Origin: Epiperipatus broadwayi | Lineage: Eukaryota; Onychophora; Udeonychophora; Euonychophora; Peripatidae | NCBI GenBank assembly: GCA_028023455.1 | Contig: JAQFVV010006215.1 | Span: forward strand, 10,841,024-10,905,023 | Length of the DNA: 64,000 nucleotides | Reading direction: 5' to 3' | Shown: piece by piece, positions 48,405-61,843 of the stretch | Numbering within the stretch: the first letter of the stretch is position 1 | Layout of the letters: the number at the start of each line of letters is the position of its first letter | Made by a program: the position numbers and the translations under genes | Notes under the pieces: generated by a model | The model's database searches: none | What the model was told of the DNA's origin: nothing | The model's input: the letters and a program-made list of their open reading frames with translations, nothing else

Positions 48405-49190
48405 GTAATCATATCTCTCCTCCATTGAACTATTTACTTTCTACCCTTTTGTTCATACCTTTCTTAATTGAATTATATTATGAATTTTTTATTTAATGAT
48501 ATTTGTAATGTAACCATTTTATTAGATTCGTCTTAAATATATATATGTGTGATCATCTATCTATATTTAACCTTTTTTCCTTCGCTATTCTTCATTACTA
48601 ACATGTGTAAATATTTTGTATTCCATTGCGGTTAAGTTTAAAAGTTAATTTTTTTCATTTAAAATCTCTTTCCAATTTTATTTATGTTTCTAAATTCCAT
48701 ACGAGTAAGTTTCCTTTGTTTTCCAACTTGATCTCCTCAATAACGCCTCTTTGGTTCGCCAGTAGCTTATTACGTATATATGATTTAGCTATATACGTTT
48801 TAAATAATTTTTAAACTGTCTGTTTTTAGTGCAAAGCAATTAGAAAATGCTTTGTGAAAGATTTTTACTATTGTACTTTATCAAGGAGATTCAAGTTGCC
48901 AATTTTATTAAAATTGGGAAGAAAAGACTTAGACCGCAAAAATATTATATCGTTTAATCTGTTTTTAGTGTCTAATTAGTTTTTCATTAATTTATGGGAA
49001 TAGCGGAGGCCATTAAAAACATTCTTAATATTTTAAAGTCATTAATTAAACATATTATTTAACTATCAAAAGCTTGAGTTTTCTAATTTTATTATAATGC
49101 TTTATTTTACTTTTCCAATGATCCAGGCATACAAAACACATGTTTCTTAGTATTTTTATTGCACATTTAACTATTTAGCTCCATAGGTGT
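48405..49190. other. AT-rich non-coding DNA
   Basis: No gene seen. The plus frame at 48,626-48,814 has no recognisable feature. Confidence 0.45.
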
Positions 49191-49420
49191 TCCCGTCCAT
49201 GTCTCTACCTCTGTTGCTAAACTTTGTGGCCAGTGAGAAAATAATTTATGTGTGTCTCAGATAATGTTGTTTGTTCATAATTAGCCTCAAGAATAGGCAA
49301 ATAGGGCAGAGGTCATAGTATTCTTGATTTAATATCTCGCATATGGATGGCCTCGAGGTACTTTCGCCTAGTATTCGAACTGGGTTAAACCAACATACAT
49401 CATCTGACTGTCACAATATA
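49191..49420 (-). repeat. GC-richer island, possible old transposon end
   Basis: About 230 bp of distinctly higher GC. On the minus strand AACCCAGTTCGAATACTAGG includes a B-box-like GTTCGAATAC, followed by CGAAAGTACCTCGAGGCC. No A box at normal spacing or terminal repeat was found, so it may be a fragment of a tRNA-derived SINE or simply a remnant. Confidence 0.3.
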
Positions 49421-49626
49421 TATATATAATGTTTATAAAAAACTATTCATGATAAGGTTTAAATATTGTTATTAACTAATGTGTAATATATATATTGTTT
49501 AAGCTTTTTTTTGGAATGAATGATGGTTATCTATATCTAAGTCCAGGTGATGGAGGAGGTGCTGGAGATCCTTATGGAAATGCTCAGAATAAGTAAGCAA
49601 AGCAATAATAAACCTAATTTTAAAAG

Positions 49627-49628
<2 letters not shown>

Positions 49629-49722
<94 letters not shown>
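49629..49722. repeat. (ATT)n microsatellite, about 94 bp
   Basis: Uninterrupted ATT repeats. Overlapping Ile- or Tyr-rich frames on both strands are translations of the repeat. Confidence 0.98.
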
Positions 49723-49725
<3 letters not shown>

Positions 49726-50604
49726 TCATATATACATGTACTATATCATATACTACAAACAATCAGCAAATTTTTATTTAGAGTTTTAGCAGAAATTGTT
49801 CATTTTTAAATTACTATGCATCATCAGCATATTTGTTAATACGTATAATAAAATTATACTTAAAAAATTTTCTTGAGAAATTAGAATGTTAAACTTATAT
49901 AAACTTGATCACTTTCTCTATATTATTATTATCTTTTTTATAAAATTCGAGTTAAAAATATAAGATTATGTGTAGTCTGTTTTAATTTTATAAAAACATC
50001 CTTAAAAACTGAACATTTATTTGTTATGCATCTTAACACCCTGCTTATACATACTGTAAATTTAACATAGAAAACAGGTATTTATATATATATATATATC
50101 TCTATAATAACAAGCTGTTAAAATTGTAAAGTATAAAACACAAATATTAAATAAATTGGTTTCTGGCAATACTTTTCATTGATAATTTCATAATTTTAAC
50201 ACACTATCCAAAATTAAAAGCATTTACATTTGTATACATAAAGACTTTATTTTTAAGTATGAATATTTAGTCGCATAAATATATTGAATGTATAATTAAC
50301 TTTTATACATATATTTCTAAAACCTCTTGCTTAATATGGTTTAAAAATTTAATAAAAATATCATATTATGTGCAACTGTGTTAATCAAACATAATGTGGG
50401 GGAAAAGTTAATAAATCTAAAAATGGTTAATAAAATTCTGATTGAATTTTTTTTTAAAATAATAAAATATTTCTATATAATTGAAAAAAAACAACCTATT
50501 TCTAAAATGATTTGTTATCTAATACACTAAAGGCTTTTTTTTTTTTACTTATGAAAATCATTAACAAGAAACAAGTCTGGGATTTGTAAGATTTGCTTTT
50601 TTAA
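49723..50604. other. AT-rich non-coding DNA
   Basis: No feature apart from a TA run at 50,083-50,099. Confidence 0.5.
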
Positions 50605-50805
50605 TACAGACTAAGCACTGATTATATATGTGTGTGAGAGCTGATGATCTGGGCCAACTGATGAGTGCTGGTTCAGCACAAAATACATATATTGGTGATT
50701 ATTTATCTTTTTTGCATGTGTGTGGTCATGTGTATCAGTGGTATGAGATAGTGGGGATCGTTGGTGGGTGCTTGAAAGTTTGTGTTCAAATTCCCTAAGC
50801 TCCAG
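50605..50805 (+). repeat. FB1 family, single plus-sense arm
   Basis: Reads AAGCACTGATTATATATG, GGGCCAACTGATGAGTGCTG, CAAAATACATATATTGG, TTATTTATCTTTT, TATGAGATAG and ends GTGTTCAAATTCCC. This is the FB1 right half without an inverted partner. It is closest to the 56.0-kb copy. The minus frame 50,611-50,814 is repeat sequence. Confidence 0.85.
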
Positions 50806-53800
50806 GTTTATCAAGAATGTTTGTATTTCAAATATTACATATTAAGATAATGTATATCTTTTACCTAAGATGTATATTTCTAAATAAGTCAAAGATACAT
50901 TAAAAACTATCTTCTTTAAAAGTTTCAAAGTTTTAATTACTTCAAGACTTGTATTAAAATAATCAATTTTTCTAAGCAAAGTTAAAAGATAGACTAATTA
51001 CTATAATTATTAAACATTCTAATATTTTACTACAGAATAAATGCATTACATGTGTGTATTACGTTAAAACATTTATTAAAACAATTCAATTTTTTATTTT
51101 TATTTTTGCATTTAAAAAAAAAAACCACAAAAGCATTTACTTATTTTCAGTAGCAAAGATCATATAAAAATAAAATAACAAATCAATCTAATTAGAAATC
51201 AGAGAGATTGCGATTTATTAGTTAATCAATAGAAGAGAGAAGAAAATCTACAAAAATATTGTTGGAAGTTTCCATTATTTCTTTTAACATTTTAGTGGAA
51301 TTTATTAAATAAAGTAATATCTAGCAACTTGAAATAGATACGCGCAATTTCATATTAAAATGTAAAGCTTATAGATAAAATGTTTGTTGCTAAAAGACAT
51401 TTTAACACTTGCCTAATTAAAAACATCTGCAAACTTCTTTAAAAGACAATTTGGAAAATGAAGTCAAAAGGAATTTGCTTTCTTTAATTAATTGCTATGA
51501 AAAATAATAGTGTTTTAATATCATTTGCATATATTCTTTACTTGTCATTTAAAATAAACAGTAATAAAAACTTAATATTGGTGCAATATTTTGAAAAATA
51601 AACTTTTCAAAATTACATTAAGTTATTTTTTTAAGGCGGATGCTAAATAATTTTTGACAATATTTTTTAAGAAAATTTAAATATTGTCAAATGAAATACA
51701 TTTTTAGAATATAACTTGCAATTTTTTTTTTTATCCAACCTGTTCCAAAATTTAAAACATGTCTAAAATATAATCTATCACATAATAAATTAAGTAATTA
51801 CATTTAAAATTCTTATTATTATTTACATGACTTTAAAAAAAAAAAATTCTGTATTAAATTTCTAAAAACTAATATAAATAATCATCCTTATAATAAAATT
51901 TAAAATTATAATCTTAATTCAAATGTAACAACATACTATTTTAATATTTCTTCTATAAATCAATGTTAAATGGAAAGCTTTGAAAATAAATTTCCCAATT
52001 TGCAACATTCGGGAATATCTTATTTAAATGTCCTGTTTCAAGAAGGAGAAAGAAAATACAATTGGTTCTCTTAATTCTCTCTCTCTCTCTCTTGGGGGGG
52101 GGGGGGATGAAATCATGTTTTGCTAATAGAGAAGAAAAATTCTTGTTGTTCAGCATCAAAATTGTTTGATTACTTCACTTTGATTTATTTTTTATGTGTT
52201 AAAGTAAATAGATTTTTTAATAGCAAACTTATAATCATTGACAAATACAAATTACTAGAAACATTACAAGTATAAATATATTTAAGTATAGATATAATAT
52301 TTCTAAATTTTATCAAAAATTAATCAAGAGATCCCCCCTTTTAATTATTTAAGTATAGTATTTTCTATCATACAAGCATATTTATAGATTTGAGTGGATA
52401 AAATAGTGATATGGATAGCACCTTGTGCTATATAATTGGATTGCATATTTGAGAATTGTTGCTCTTTATGAGAATAAAAAGTATTTAAATACACATCATC
52501 AATAAATTGCAAGTGTTATAAAAAATATTTTACATAAAAGAACATTTTGCAAGATTATTAGTAAGTTGTATGAAAAGCAATGTTTATTAAACAAGATCAA
52601 AAAGATTAATGAAATATTACAATAACTTTGTAAATACAAGCTCATAAAAGCAATGTCACACTATATATGACTTGCTTTATTGATTATTACAATAACCTTA
52701 AAGAAATGGTGCTTCCCTTTTGTGAATAATTTGGAAAACATAAGATTACATATGGATGGAATAGCAATTAAGATATTGTTATCACAGGATTCTCTTCAGC
52801 TTTACTTAAAGATGATGCGTCACCCTCATAAGTTTACATTATATCTGATCTTGGAGCATGTAAATTTTCACTGTGATTTTAGTTGAAGAGAGAAGTTTTA
52901 TGTGCTCAATTTTTTATAACTTAGCAGATACAATTAAGAATTATAATAATCAAATGTTAAACTTTTCCACTTTGTATCACCTGAACAAAGATAAAATTGA
53001 TAATATTGTAATATCTCTCTTATAAATCCTGTGAACCAAACATTACATATATTGAAATATGCTCAATAAAAATTCCACTATTTGCAATCATAAAAAAATC
53101 CTTATAACATGTAACATCAGTCATTAAGTTACACCTAGTTTTAGTCTTGACATTCCACATATAGTCAAACATCTATCTTATTAAAGTAAAATAGAATTTA
53201 TTATAAAATTGAAATCAATCTATAAATTAATAATGATTAACAACAATCTGAGATTTAATACTTATAGTAGATGAATAAACTAAATAAAAGAAGAAAAAGC
53301 TATTCTGTTTGTGTATATAAGTGTTATTAATTTTATTTACATTATAAATGATTAATACAAATGTGATTTTAATTTTTCTTTCTGTGAGATTTTATTTATC
53401 CAGATTCTACAAATGAATTCCTATAAGTGTGAGTCAAATCTCAAACTAATGACTTAACGTGACTCAGAAAAAGGAAAATTGTTTAGATACTAAAGATTCA
53501 TGTAGATGGGGGTTGTTTCTGAGATTAAGAGTCAAGGAAGAATCACTTAATAAACAAATATGATTTTAATTTTTATATTATATTGGACATTTTATTGTTA
53601 TTAATGTGTATGTTACACAAACATGTGTTAACTACCATCAATGAGAATTGGATATTAAAATAGTCATGGTTTGGTCTATTTCATTTCAGGATTGAAAATT
53701 ACCTAGTGACATCCAATATAAAATAATATAACTTGATTGTTAATTGCATTAATTATATTTCCTATAATGCTCATTTAATGATAAAATGATTAACTATCTC

Positions 53801-56005
53801 TTCATCAAGGAATAATGTTACATTAATAAATTTTTTGTTTTCTATTCTGTTTTCTCTTTCTTTCATTATATTTTCCCTGTTATCTAATTGATACATATTA
53901 AAAATAGATCCATAAATAATTTGTATATTTTTTTTAGTTATGATCCTTTCATTATAGAAGTATGAAAAAAAATGCCCAAAAATGACTCATAAAAAAAGGA
54001 TTCCTGAACATAACTATGTTTTATAGAAAAGACCTTATTATGAAATCCTAGAGATACTAAGCTTTAAAAACATAACCCATATTTGCCTAGGTCTTATGAT
54101 AAAATACAATTGCTGGATATTTTGGTGGCCTAAAATTGATGAGAGAATTAGAGTCATAAAATTAATTAAATAAAATGTTTCACACTAAACATTTTAAATA
54201 AGTTTTGAAGTATTGTCTAAATCTAGAATGCACAAAATTGGGAATTGGGTAGAAAAATAGGCAATGACCAAAAATATAAAAAAAATCAAAGTCAATATCA
54301 GAGTTAAAAGTCATAGATACAAAAATGTTATCAAGTTTTGTGAAAGTTTACTCTGAGTGATGGAATATGCACCAGGAAGCAATTTAAGTATCCATATTAG
54401 GGAAATTAGAATAAGCAGAGATGTTAAGTTGTATTCATGCATTTCAAGAAAGATATAAATTTAAGACTTTTCAAATCTCTGATGAAACATCTTTATAGGA
54501 TATAGCTATCAAACCAATAATATTCTGGTTTCATATGCCAGAATAGTATGTCAGAAAGCTATTATGCAAATGAATTGTAACAGAAAGGTAAATCCTTCTA
54601 AAAAAATTATGTTATCAGAGATAGTAATTTTTGATGATAGATATCATATAAACCAATTTATAATCTTTGTTGGAAACATGTCTGGGAATAGTAATGTACC
54701 AAAATGTGGCAATAAACTCAATGATAAAGTTGAATTTTTATAAAAGTTCCAATGATAATGAACTCATAAGAAAACTGTTTTAATGACATTTGTTAAAGAG
54801 AATAGATCCTTAATTAGAACTAATCAACTTCTATACTGAGTGTAGTGTAACTTAGTGAAATTTTGTAAATGAGAATGAGAGCAGAAATAAATAAATGGGA
54901 TTTACAAAAAAGTCAGTGAGTGCAGATTGCAAAATTGATATAAAGCAAAAAAAGTAAAAATATCCTAATCCTGGATTATTCAATACTAAACCACATAAAT
55001 TACTTTAGACAATTTTTAAAAAATGAAAAAAAAAACAATGTTATAAAGCACTCCTGAAATAGATTGAAAAAAAAAATGTGGAAATACTTGTGGAAATGTG
55101 TCAAAGTAAAGGAAATGAACTGAAGGATTATTAAAAAAGAAAACAATATTTTAAAAAAATGACCCTTGAAAGGGAATAAAATTTCAAATTGAAATATATT
55201 AATGGGATCAATAATATGAACCTAAGATACAAAGGAAGAAATTGAAGTTCAGAAAAACAATTAGAAAAGAATAAAATTAAATATAAGATGGTGAATCAAA
55301 GTTTAAAAGAAAAATTAAATGATAGATCAGAATCTAAGAAGATAAACCAAGATTTAGTAAACAAAATTTAAAAAATATCAATTGTGATCTAAATTTTAAA
55401 TGCATGGATTTATAAAGTTGAATAAAAATTGGATAAAAGTTAGTAAAAAAAGATGGAGTAGGTGGAAAAAATAATAGAGATAGCTGAAAAGCAAAATGAA
55501 GTTACAATATATAGAAGTGAGTATGTTTAATAATATTAAAAAATAAATATCATAGTTTTATTGTGTTAATACTCTAAGTAAACCTTATTAAACTATAAAA
55601 ATGTTGTCTTATTAATCATGGAATTGACATTTATGGCAATTTATCAGAATTAATTTAATGAAAAACTAGGACTTTCAGGGTATATATTGTAATGGTCAGT
55701 TTGTGGTGTGTTGGAAAATATGTGAACTTTCACTGAGCAATATTTTTGAATTAATGCCATGAATTCTGATGTGTCCTGGTTTTTATGTTGTACCCAAAGG
55801 CTATTACATATTCTACCTATAATCCTTAAGAAATTTTCCTGGAAGGTGTCCTAATTCTGGAGACTCATAGTACTTTCCACCATTATGAGCACCTTTATTT
55901 AATACAGGTTAGATAAACAAGAAATGTATGGCTTCATTTGTACCAAAGTTAATAAAAGATATTAAGATTTGAAATATAGATATTCTTATACCTGGAACTT
56001 AATTG
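50806..56005. other. 5.2 kb of AT-rich DNA without identified genes
   Basis: No ORF above about 70 codons and no RNA gene. A CT run followed by a G-run lies at 52,075-52,107. Frames at 51,953-52,159 and 52,680-52,886 have no recognisable content. At about 54,104-54,150 one frame reads CWIFWWPKIDERI, loosely like the zinc-module end of a gypsy integrase, which may mark a very old LTR element, but no other domain can be traced. Confidence 0.45.
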
Positions 56006-56319
56006 TAAATATAGGAGATTCAAACTCAGACTTTCAAGCAACTTTCAACTACCCACACTATCTCATACCACTGATTCATATAACCACACACATGTGGAAA
56101 AGATAAATAATCACCAATATACGTATTTTGTGCACTGATTATATATGTGTGTGGGAGATGATAATCTGGATCAACTGATGAGTGCTGCTTCAGCATGAAA
56201 TATGTATATTGGTGATTATTTATCTTTTCTATATGTGTGTGATCATGTGTATCAGTAGTATGAGATAGTGTGGATAGTTGAAGGTTGCTTGAAAGCCTGA
56301 GTTCAAATCCCTATATTTA
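56006..56319. repeat. FB1 foldback copy, about 127-bp arms
   Basis: The left arm (56,006-56,133) is the inverse of the right arm (56,193-56,319), with a loop of about 60 bp. Outermost bases pair as TAAATATAGG with the inverse of CCTATATTTA, so the B-box-like GAGTTCAAATCCC lies just inside both ends. The copy is compact, and its ends may define the true family termini. Confidence 0.9.
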
Positions 56320-57744
56320 AAAGATATTAAATGACTTAATTTTGTATTATAAATCAATCAAATAAATATTTTTATTAAAAAATAAATCAGTTAAATATAT
56401 TTATTAGCAAGTAAATAAATTAATATATTTCAATAACCTCACAACTAAATGGGTACTTTGATTATTCACATTGGTAGTGCCTATGTTGGATGACTACAAT
56501 GCTCCCCAACAAATTACAAAACCAAATATTCCAAATTTCTATTTAATGATAAATATATAATTTATGAGGTAATGTCTTTAGTTATTTTACTATGATCTTT
56601 TATTCCTAGTATTTAGATGAATTTTATTGTCATAGATGATCTTATTCTTTATCATAATAGTATTGGTTTGTTAGTCCCTTAAGTTTATCACATAGTATAT
56701 CATTTAGTTTATTAATCATTTTATGTACATATAAATAAGAGTTAGATCCTTAGACAGGGATTTTTGAATCTATGATAAAATATGCATGGAGTTAAAAACC
56801 ATACATATTTGCAATAATATTAACTTTACCATCAATAATAAAACTATAACTCTTCCTATGTACTTGTTTCTCAGAAAGAGGTAAGATAAGATCTGTGTGA
56901 GAAAATACATTTACATAAACCACAACATTTAAATTAAGTCAAGTGGAAGTGACATAGATTCTGATTATCATATTTCTTGAAAAGTATTTGTGCAATTCAA
57001 GTACATGCCCAAACAATTATGCTCATAAAATATCATTATCTCAATACACACTATATCATATAGTCAACTAATCATTCCACATCAGACCTTCTCTGAAATA
57101 TAGGGAATATATTAATAATATAAAAATTGGATATAAATAGCATTAATTTTTGTTTAAAAGAAAGAATATCATATATGCAGCTAAACATTCAAGACAAGAA
57201 CATATAAAACACAATTGCCAACAGAATCCTTATTTCAAACTTTTTTATTTCTGCTAATAATATTGACAAAATATGAAACTAATTTTAAATATCTTAAATA
57301 GAATATCTTTATAAATAAAGAATAGATAAATTCACACATTTGTAATAATTAAGTTACTTTATTATTTTATAACAAAATTTCAGAAAGTTATAGAAAACAT
57401 TTAATCGTTTAGCATATATAAGGATTAACCTCAAAGAATTATTTAAATTCAGGTCACTTGTGCTGTCTAATAATCTTAATGTTAATCCATTCTTATATAT
57501 TATTCATTTGTTATGTAAGCTATTATGAGACTCAAGACAAATTCTGATAAATATTACTGATTTAACTAATAAATAATTTATGCTTGTTAACATCATTAGT
57601 CATAAATAAACCTGATAATTTCGTCAACTAAGCATAAATTAAAATATTTGAAACCTTAAATATTTTAAATTTAAATTATAAATGTATTGTTACAAAATCA
57701 TACATAATTTATAAAGCACATTAGAAATTCATGAAATAATAACA
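56320..57744. other. AT-rich non-coding DNA
   Basis: Nothing recognised. Confidence 0.5.
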
Positions 57745-57755
57745 CACACACACAT

Positions 57756-57797
<42 letters not shown>

Positions 57798-57798
57798 T
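57745..57798. repeat. (CA)n(TA)n microsatellite
   Basis: A CA run with one TA interruption passes directly into a TA run. Confidence 0.97.
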
Positions 57799-58559
57799 CT
57801 ATACTAGTTCATCTTTTAAACAATCTACATCACAATTATTTTTGTTACAATTTATAAATGATTTATACATAAATAGAAATATTGGTGTAGTGCCCTGTTT
57901 TAGTTTAAATTTTAAAAAATTATAATCAAAATCATGAAGTTTCCTTTATTTTTATTTTCAGAGCTCTGATATTTCTTAGGTAATGATAGTGGATTTTTCA
58001 ACCTTTTACTTTCTTGGAATTAGATATATAATATTTGTGTTAACAATTCTTTTAAATGTAATCATTGTTTTTTAATTTGCTTTTGAGGGTAAAGTATTCC
58101 ATTGTATTTTTTCTAAGGCGTTTCAAACACATTCCATATAAAATGTGTACCCTTGTCCAACAAAACATTACTAAGTTAGACCATCATTAGTTTCAAAATT
58201 TGTGAGGAAGCTAATTTTCACTATATATTTGTTAAAATTATATTTTAACTATGGGGATTTTTGAATGCTAAACCTATTGAATTTTTTATGAAAATTTTAG
58301 ATCTCTGGATCTATTAAATTCTTCAGAAATGCAGGATTATATTAATTGTTTTTTTAAACAGTCAATATCAATCATAACCCAATATTCATATATAAGTTTA
58401 TGAATTAACCCATCTTTTGTTATGTGTTTTATAAGCTTCAAAATATTAATTGTATATTATTATTACTATTATTATTTAAATTAATTAAATTTAAGATTAC
58501 CTCTTATAATATTTCAAAAAATTCTTACCAGACATATATATATTAAATCTAATATTCTC
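57799..58559. other. AT-rich non-coding DNA
   Basis: Nothing recognised up to the GC-richer start of the LINE. Confidence 0.5.
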
Positions 58560-58873
58560 ATGGATAAATGATGAATTCAGTATTATTTCTGGTAGCTTCC
58601 ATGATTCCTCTAGGAGGCCTTAAAGAAACCGAGCAGGGAAAATTCCTAATGTCCACTCTATACGTTCTTGTCATTGCAGCTGTTATTTCTATGTGATTAT
58701 TCATATAGTATATGAACATGGATGGGATGCTCACCAACATGCATTAGCCAGCGTGGTGAGTTTATTGGCTTTTTACCTCTGAGTTTAAGATCAAGAAACA
58801 CCATGGTCTTTCTTCTCAGTGTCTGATAAGGCAGAATGAATGTTTGTGTAAATGATAAATATTTTTCCAATAC

Positions 58874-59317
58874 ATGTATACAATTATGACAGACAAAAAT
58901 AAAGCATGGCCCTTATTCCCAGGAGGCTGTAAAGTCACCAACCAAGGCAGTGGTTGGTGGCCGAAGGCGGAGGGTGCTAAGAATCCCCTGATTGTGGACC
59001 CAGGCTGCCATTTAATGATGACTTTTTATTTAGATACTTACAACTGCAGATCATTTTCAAGTGAAGGAAGATTGCAAGAATTAGAAGAAGAACTCTCTTA
59101 TATTAAATGGGACATTGTTGGACTTTGTGAAGTTAGAAGAAAAGGTGAAGAGACAATTGATTTAAAAAGTGGACATATACTCTATTATAAAGGCACAAAT
59201 ATTGGAAATACAAGTGGAGTAGGATTCATTATAAATAAAAAGTGGAAGAACAATATTGTGGAGATTGATGGTGTATCAGACAGAGTGGCAAGATTAGTTA
59301 TACAACGTAATAGCTGA
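58874..59317 (+). pseudogene. LINE ORF, endonuclease N-terminal part
   Basis: 147 residues ending in TGA. The first 50 or so residues (MTDKNKAWPLFPGG...) match the leader and may not be translated. From YNCRSFSSEGRLQELEEEL the sequence is the APE-like endonuclease fold, with WDIVGLCEVRRKGEE holding the catalytic Glu, and SGVGFIINKKWK. The stop lies in the same frame as the next segment, at a position where the family has Trp before YQMQIIQIYAPT, so TGG to TGA is the simplest explanation. Confidence 0.88.
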
Positions 59318-59323
59318 TATCAA

Positions 59324-61555
59324 ATGCAGATAATTCAGATTTATGCCCCAACAAGTTCTCATAGTGATGAAGTAGTAGAAGATTTTTATATGGATGTACA
59401 AAAGGCTTTTGATCAGAGTAAACAACATTTTAAAATCGTTATGGGAGACTTTAATGCTAGAATTGGTAAACAAATGAAAGATGAAAGTGCTGTAGGTAAT
59501 TTTGGTTATGGTAATAGAAATGAGAGAGGACATAGACTTGTGGAGTTTGCAGAAAAAGAAAAACTTTATATTATGAATTCTTTTTTTGAGAAAAATGTTA
59601 AAAGGAAATGGACATGGAAGCATCCAAATGAAGGTACAGCAGAATTGGATTATATTTTGACTAATAGAAAATACATATTTCAAGATTGTAATGTTCTTAA
59701 TAAATTTAACACAGGAAGTGATCATCGATTAGTAAGGTGTAAGATACATGTTAATGTGAAACTAGAGAGACAAAAATTATTAAGAAAAACAATATTTACA
59801 GTTGATATTCCTAATCTTCAGAAACATTCTAATGAATTTAAATTAGAACTTAGAAATCAGTTTCAAGTATTAGTAGATTTTGAGCATGATTCAGATTTGA
59901 ATGAAATTAATATGAAAATAACTGATACACTTTTAAAAACTGCAACAAAGATAGCTGGTAGAAAAAAGCAGCAATTGACCAATAAAATTTCTACCGAGAC
60001 TAGAGAATTTATGAAGAAAAGAAGGAATATGAAGATATACAAAAATGATGCATTAAAAAGAATTGAATATCTCGAATTTTGTAAAATGGTAAGAGTTGAA
60101 AATGATATAAGAAAGTATAATTGTGAACTAGCAAGGAAAGCTGTAGAAGAAAATAAAAGTCTTAAGAATGTAAAACAACATTTTGGTATTAGTAGGAATT
60201 TTATATCTGCAATAAGAAAAAAAGATGGAATTGTTACTAAAAAGAGAGATGACATCATAAAATTGGTAGAAGATTTTTATCAAGAATTATATAGTAATAA
60301 AGAACAAGTACCTCCTATATCTATTACATCTTCCAAATTGCCCAGAATTTTAAATGAAGAAGTGAGACATGCAATTCAATGTATGAAGAAGGGAAAGGCT
60401 CCAGGTAATGATGGAATTATAATTGATATATTAAAAGAAGCAGGTGAAGAAATAGAATTTTTTTTAGCAAAGTTATATACCAAATGTCTAAATGATAAAG
60501 ATGTACCGGATGATTGGAAGAATGCAGTAATAATATTAATATTTAAAAAAGGTGATAAAGAAGATATTAGAAATTACAGACCTATCAGCCTTTTATCAGT
60601 TTTATATAAAATTTTTACCAAGATAATTACAACTCGTCTACAGAGAACATTGGATTTCCACCAACCAAGAGAACAAGCTGGATTTAAAAGTGGTTTTAGT
60701 ACAGTAGATCATATCCAGGTGTTGAGAGAAGTTATAGAAAGGACAAATGAATATGAGTTGTCATTATGTTTTGGATTTGTAGATTATGAAAAGGCATTTG
60801 ATTCTATAAACATTTCTTCAGTGATTAAAGCATTGGATCATCAAGGTATAGATCCAGGATATTGTCATATTTTGAAGAATATTTATAAAAATGCAACAGC
60901 AACAATTAGATTACATAATGATACTGGGAAAGTCAACATTGAGAAAGGTGTAAGACAAGGTGACTCCATATCTCCAAAACGTTTTACAGCAGTGCTGCAA
61001 GAAGTATTTTGTGGATTAAAATGGGAAACTAAAGGAGTGAAAGTAAATGGAGATTATATAAGTCATTTAGATTTCACAGATGATGTAGTTGTTTTTGCAA
61101 ATAATGCTTCAGAGCTGCAGGATATGTTTCAGGAATTATCAGATGAAAGTAAGAAAGTAGGACTAAAGATAAATGTTAAAAAGACTAAAGTAATGTTTAA
61201 TCGATTTGTTCAAAATATGAAAATAAAGATTGATTATGATGAATTAGAAGAAGTTAACAGTTACAAATACCTTGGTCAGATTATTAATACAGATGGAAAC
61301 ATAATGGAAGAAATTAATCATAGAATTAAACTTGGTTGGAGTGCTTTTAGTAGAAATAACTTGATACTGAAAGGAAATATGCCTATGTGTTTGAAAAGGA
61401 AGGTTTTTAACAAATGTGTTTTACCAGTTCTTACTTATGGATCTGAGACTTGGACACTTAATAGAAGAGCAATACAGAGACTTCAGACCACTCAAAGAAG
61501 TATGGAGAGATGTATGTTGGGAGTAACACAAAGAGATCGAAAATGCAATGTATAG
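59324..61555 (+). pseudogene. LINE ORF, endonuclease C-terminal part and reverse transcriptase
   Basis: 743 residues. Endonuclease: IQIYAPTSSHSD (4-15), GDFNA (41-45), LDYIL (108-112) and GSDHR (131-135) are the catalytic and DNA-binding blocks. After a basic linker (about 150-330) comes the RT: KGKAPGNDGI (356-365), NYRPISLLSVLYKI (417-430), QAGFKSGFSTVDH (451-463), motif A FVDYEKAFD (485-493), motif B GVRQGDSISP (542-551), motif C FTDD (584-587, usually FADD) and YLGQI (649-653). Both catalytic aspartates of motif C remain. The segment ends at TAG, where related copies encode Trp in a KCN-W-RE block. It makes RNA-templated DNA at the nicked target. Confidence 0.93.
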
Positions 61556-61603
61556 GTAAGAGAATAAACAGGTGTTACTAACCTCATTGAAAAAATTAAA
61601 AGA

Positions 61604-61837
61604 TTGAAGTGGAGTTGGGCTGGTCATATTGCTAGAAGAGATGATACTAGATGGACAATTGAAATTTTAAACTGGATTCCAAGAGATTGTAAAAGACCCA
61701 GAAAGAGACCACATGTGAGATGGATGGATGAAATAAGAAAGTGTGCAGGGGTGATGTGGAGGAGAGAAACTGAAGATCGGAGAAGATGGATTAAACTTGG
61801 AGAGACCTTCATTCTGCAGTGGATTGATAATGGTTGA
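61604..61837 (+). pseudogene. LINE ORF, C-terminal tail
   Basis: Same frame as the reverse transcriptase, after TAG at 61,553 and TAA at 61,565 (a CAA in the fragment at 1.3 kb). Contains WSWAGHIARRDD, IEILNWIPRD, KRPHVRWMDEIRKCAG and a final FILQWIDNG. This basic, Trp-containing region follows the RT in RTE-like elements and is presumed to bind nucleic acid. The ORF stop TGA follows directly. Confidence 0.88.
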
Positions 61838-61843
61838 TAATGA

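Larger units (their letters stand above)
58560..61843 (+). mobile_element. RTE-type LINE, near full length, best-preserved copy
   Basis: A non-LTR retrotransposon with a leader of about 300 bp, an APE-type endonuclease, a reverse transcriptase, and a C-terminal domain with a WAGHIARR block. There is no gag-like ORF1, no RNase H and no poly-A tail. The 3' end is GATAATGGTTGATAATGATGAT, a short-repeat tail of the kind used by the RTE clade. The leader from about 58,655 matches the old copy at 18,365, while the exact 5' end is uncertain by about 100 bp. The ORF is a single frame broken by TGA (59,315), TAG (61,553) and TAA (61,565). Three other copies lie in this window. Confidence 0.93.

Noticed and set aside
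54090-54160. WWPKI-like peptide suggesting a gypsy integrase relic
   Set aside because: Only one short block matches; no Cys pair, catalytic core, RT or LTR could be traced nearby.
59294-60258. Minus-strand frames of 143 and 131 residues
   Set aside because: Shadows of the LINE ORF, whose endonuclease and RT motifs are on the plus strand.
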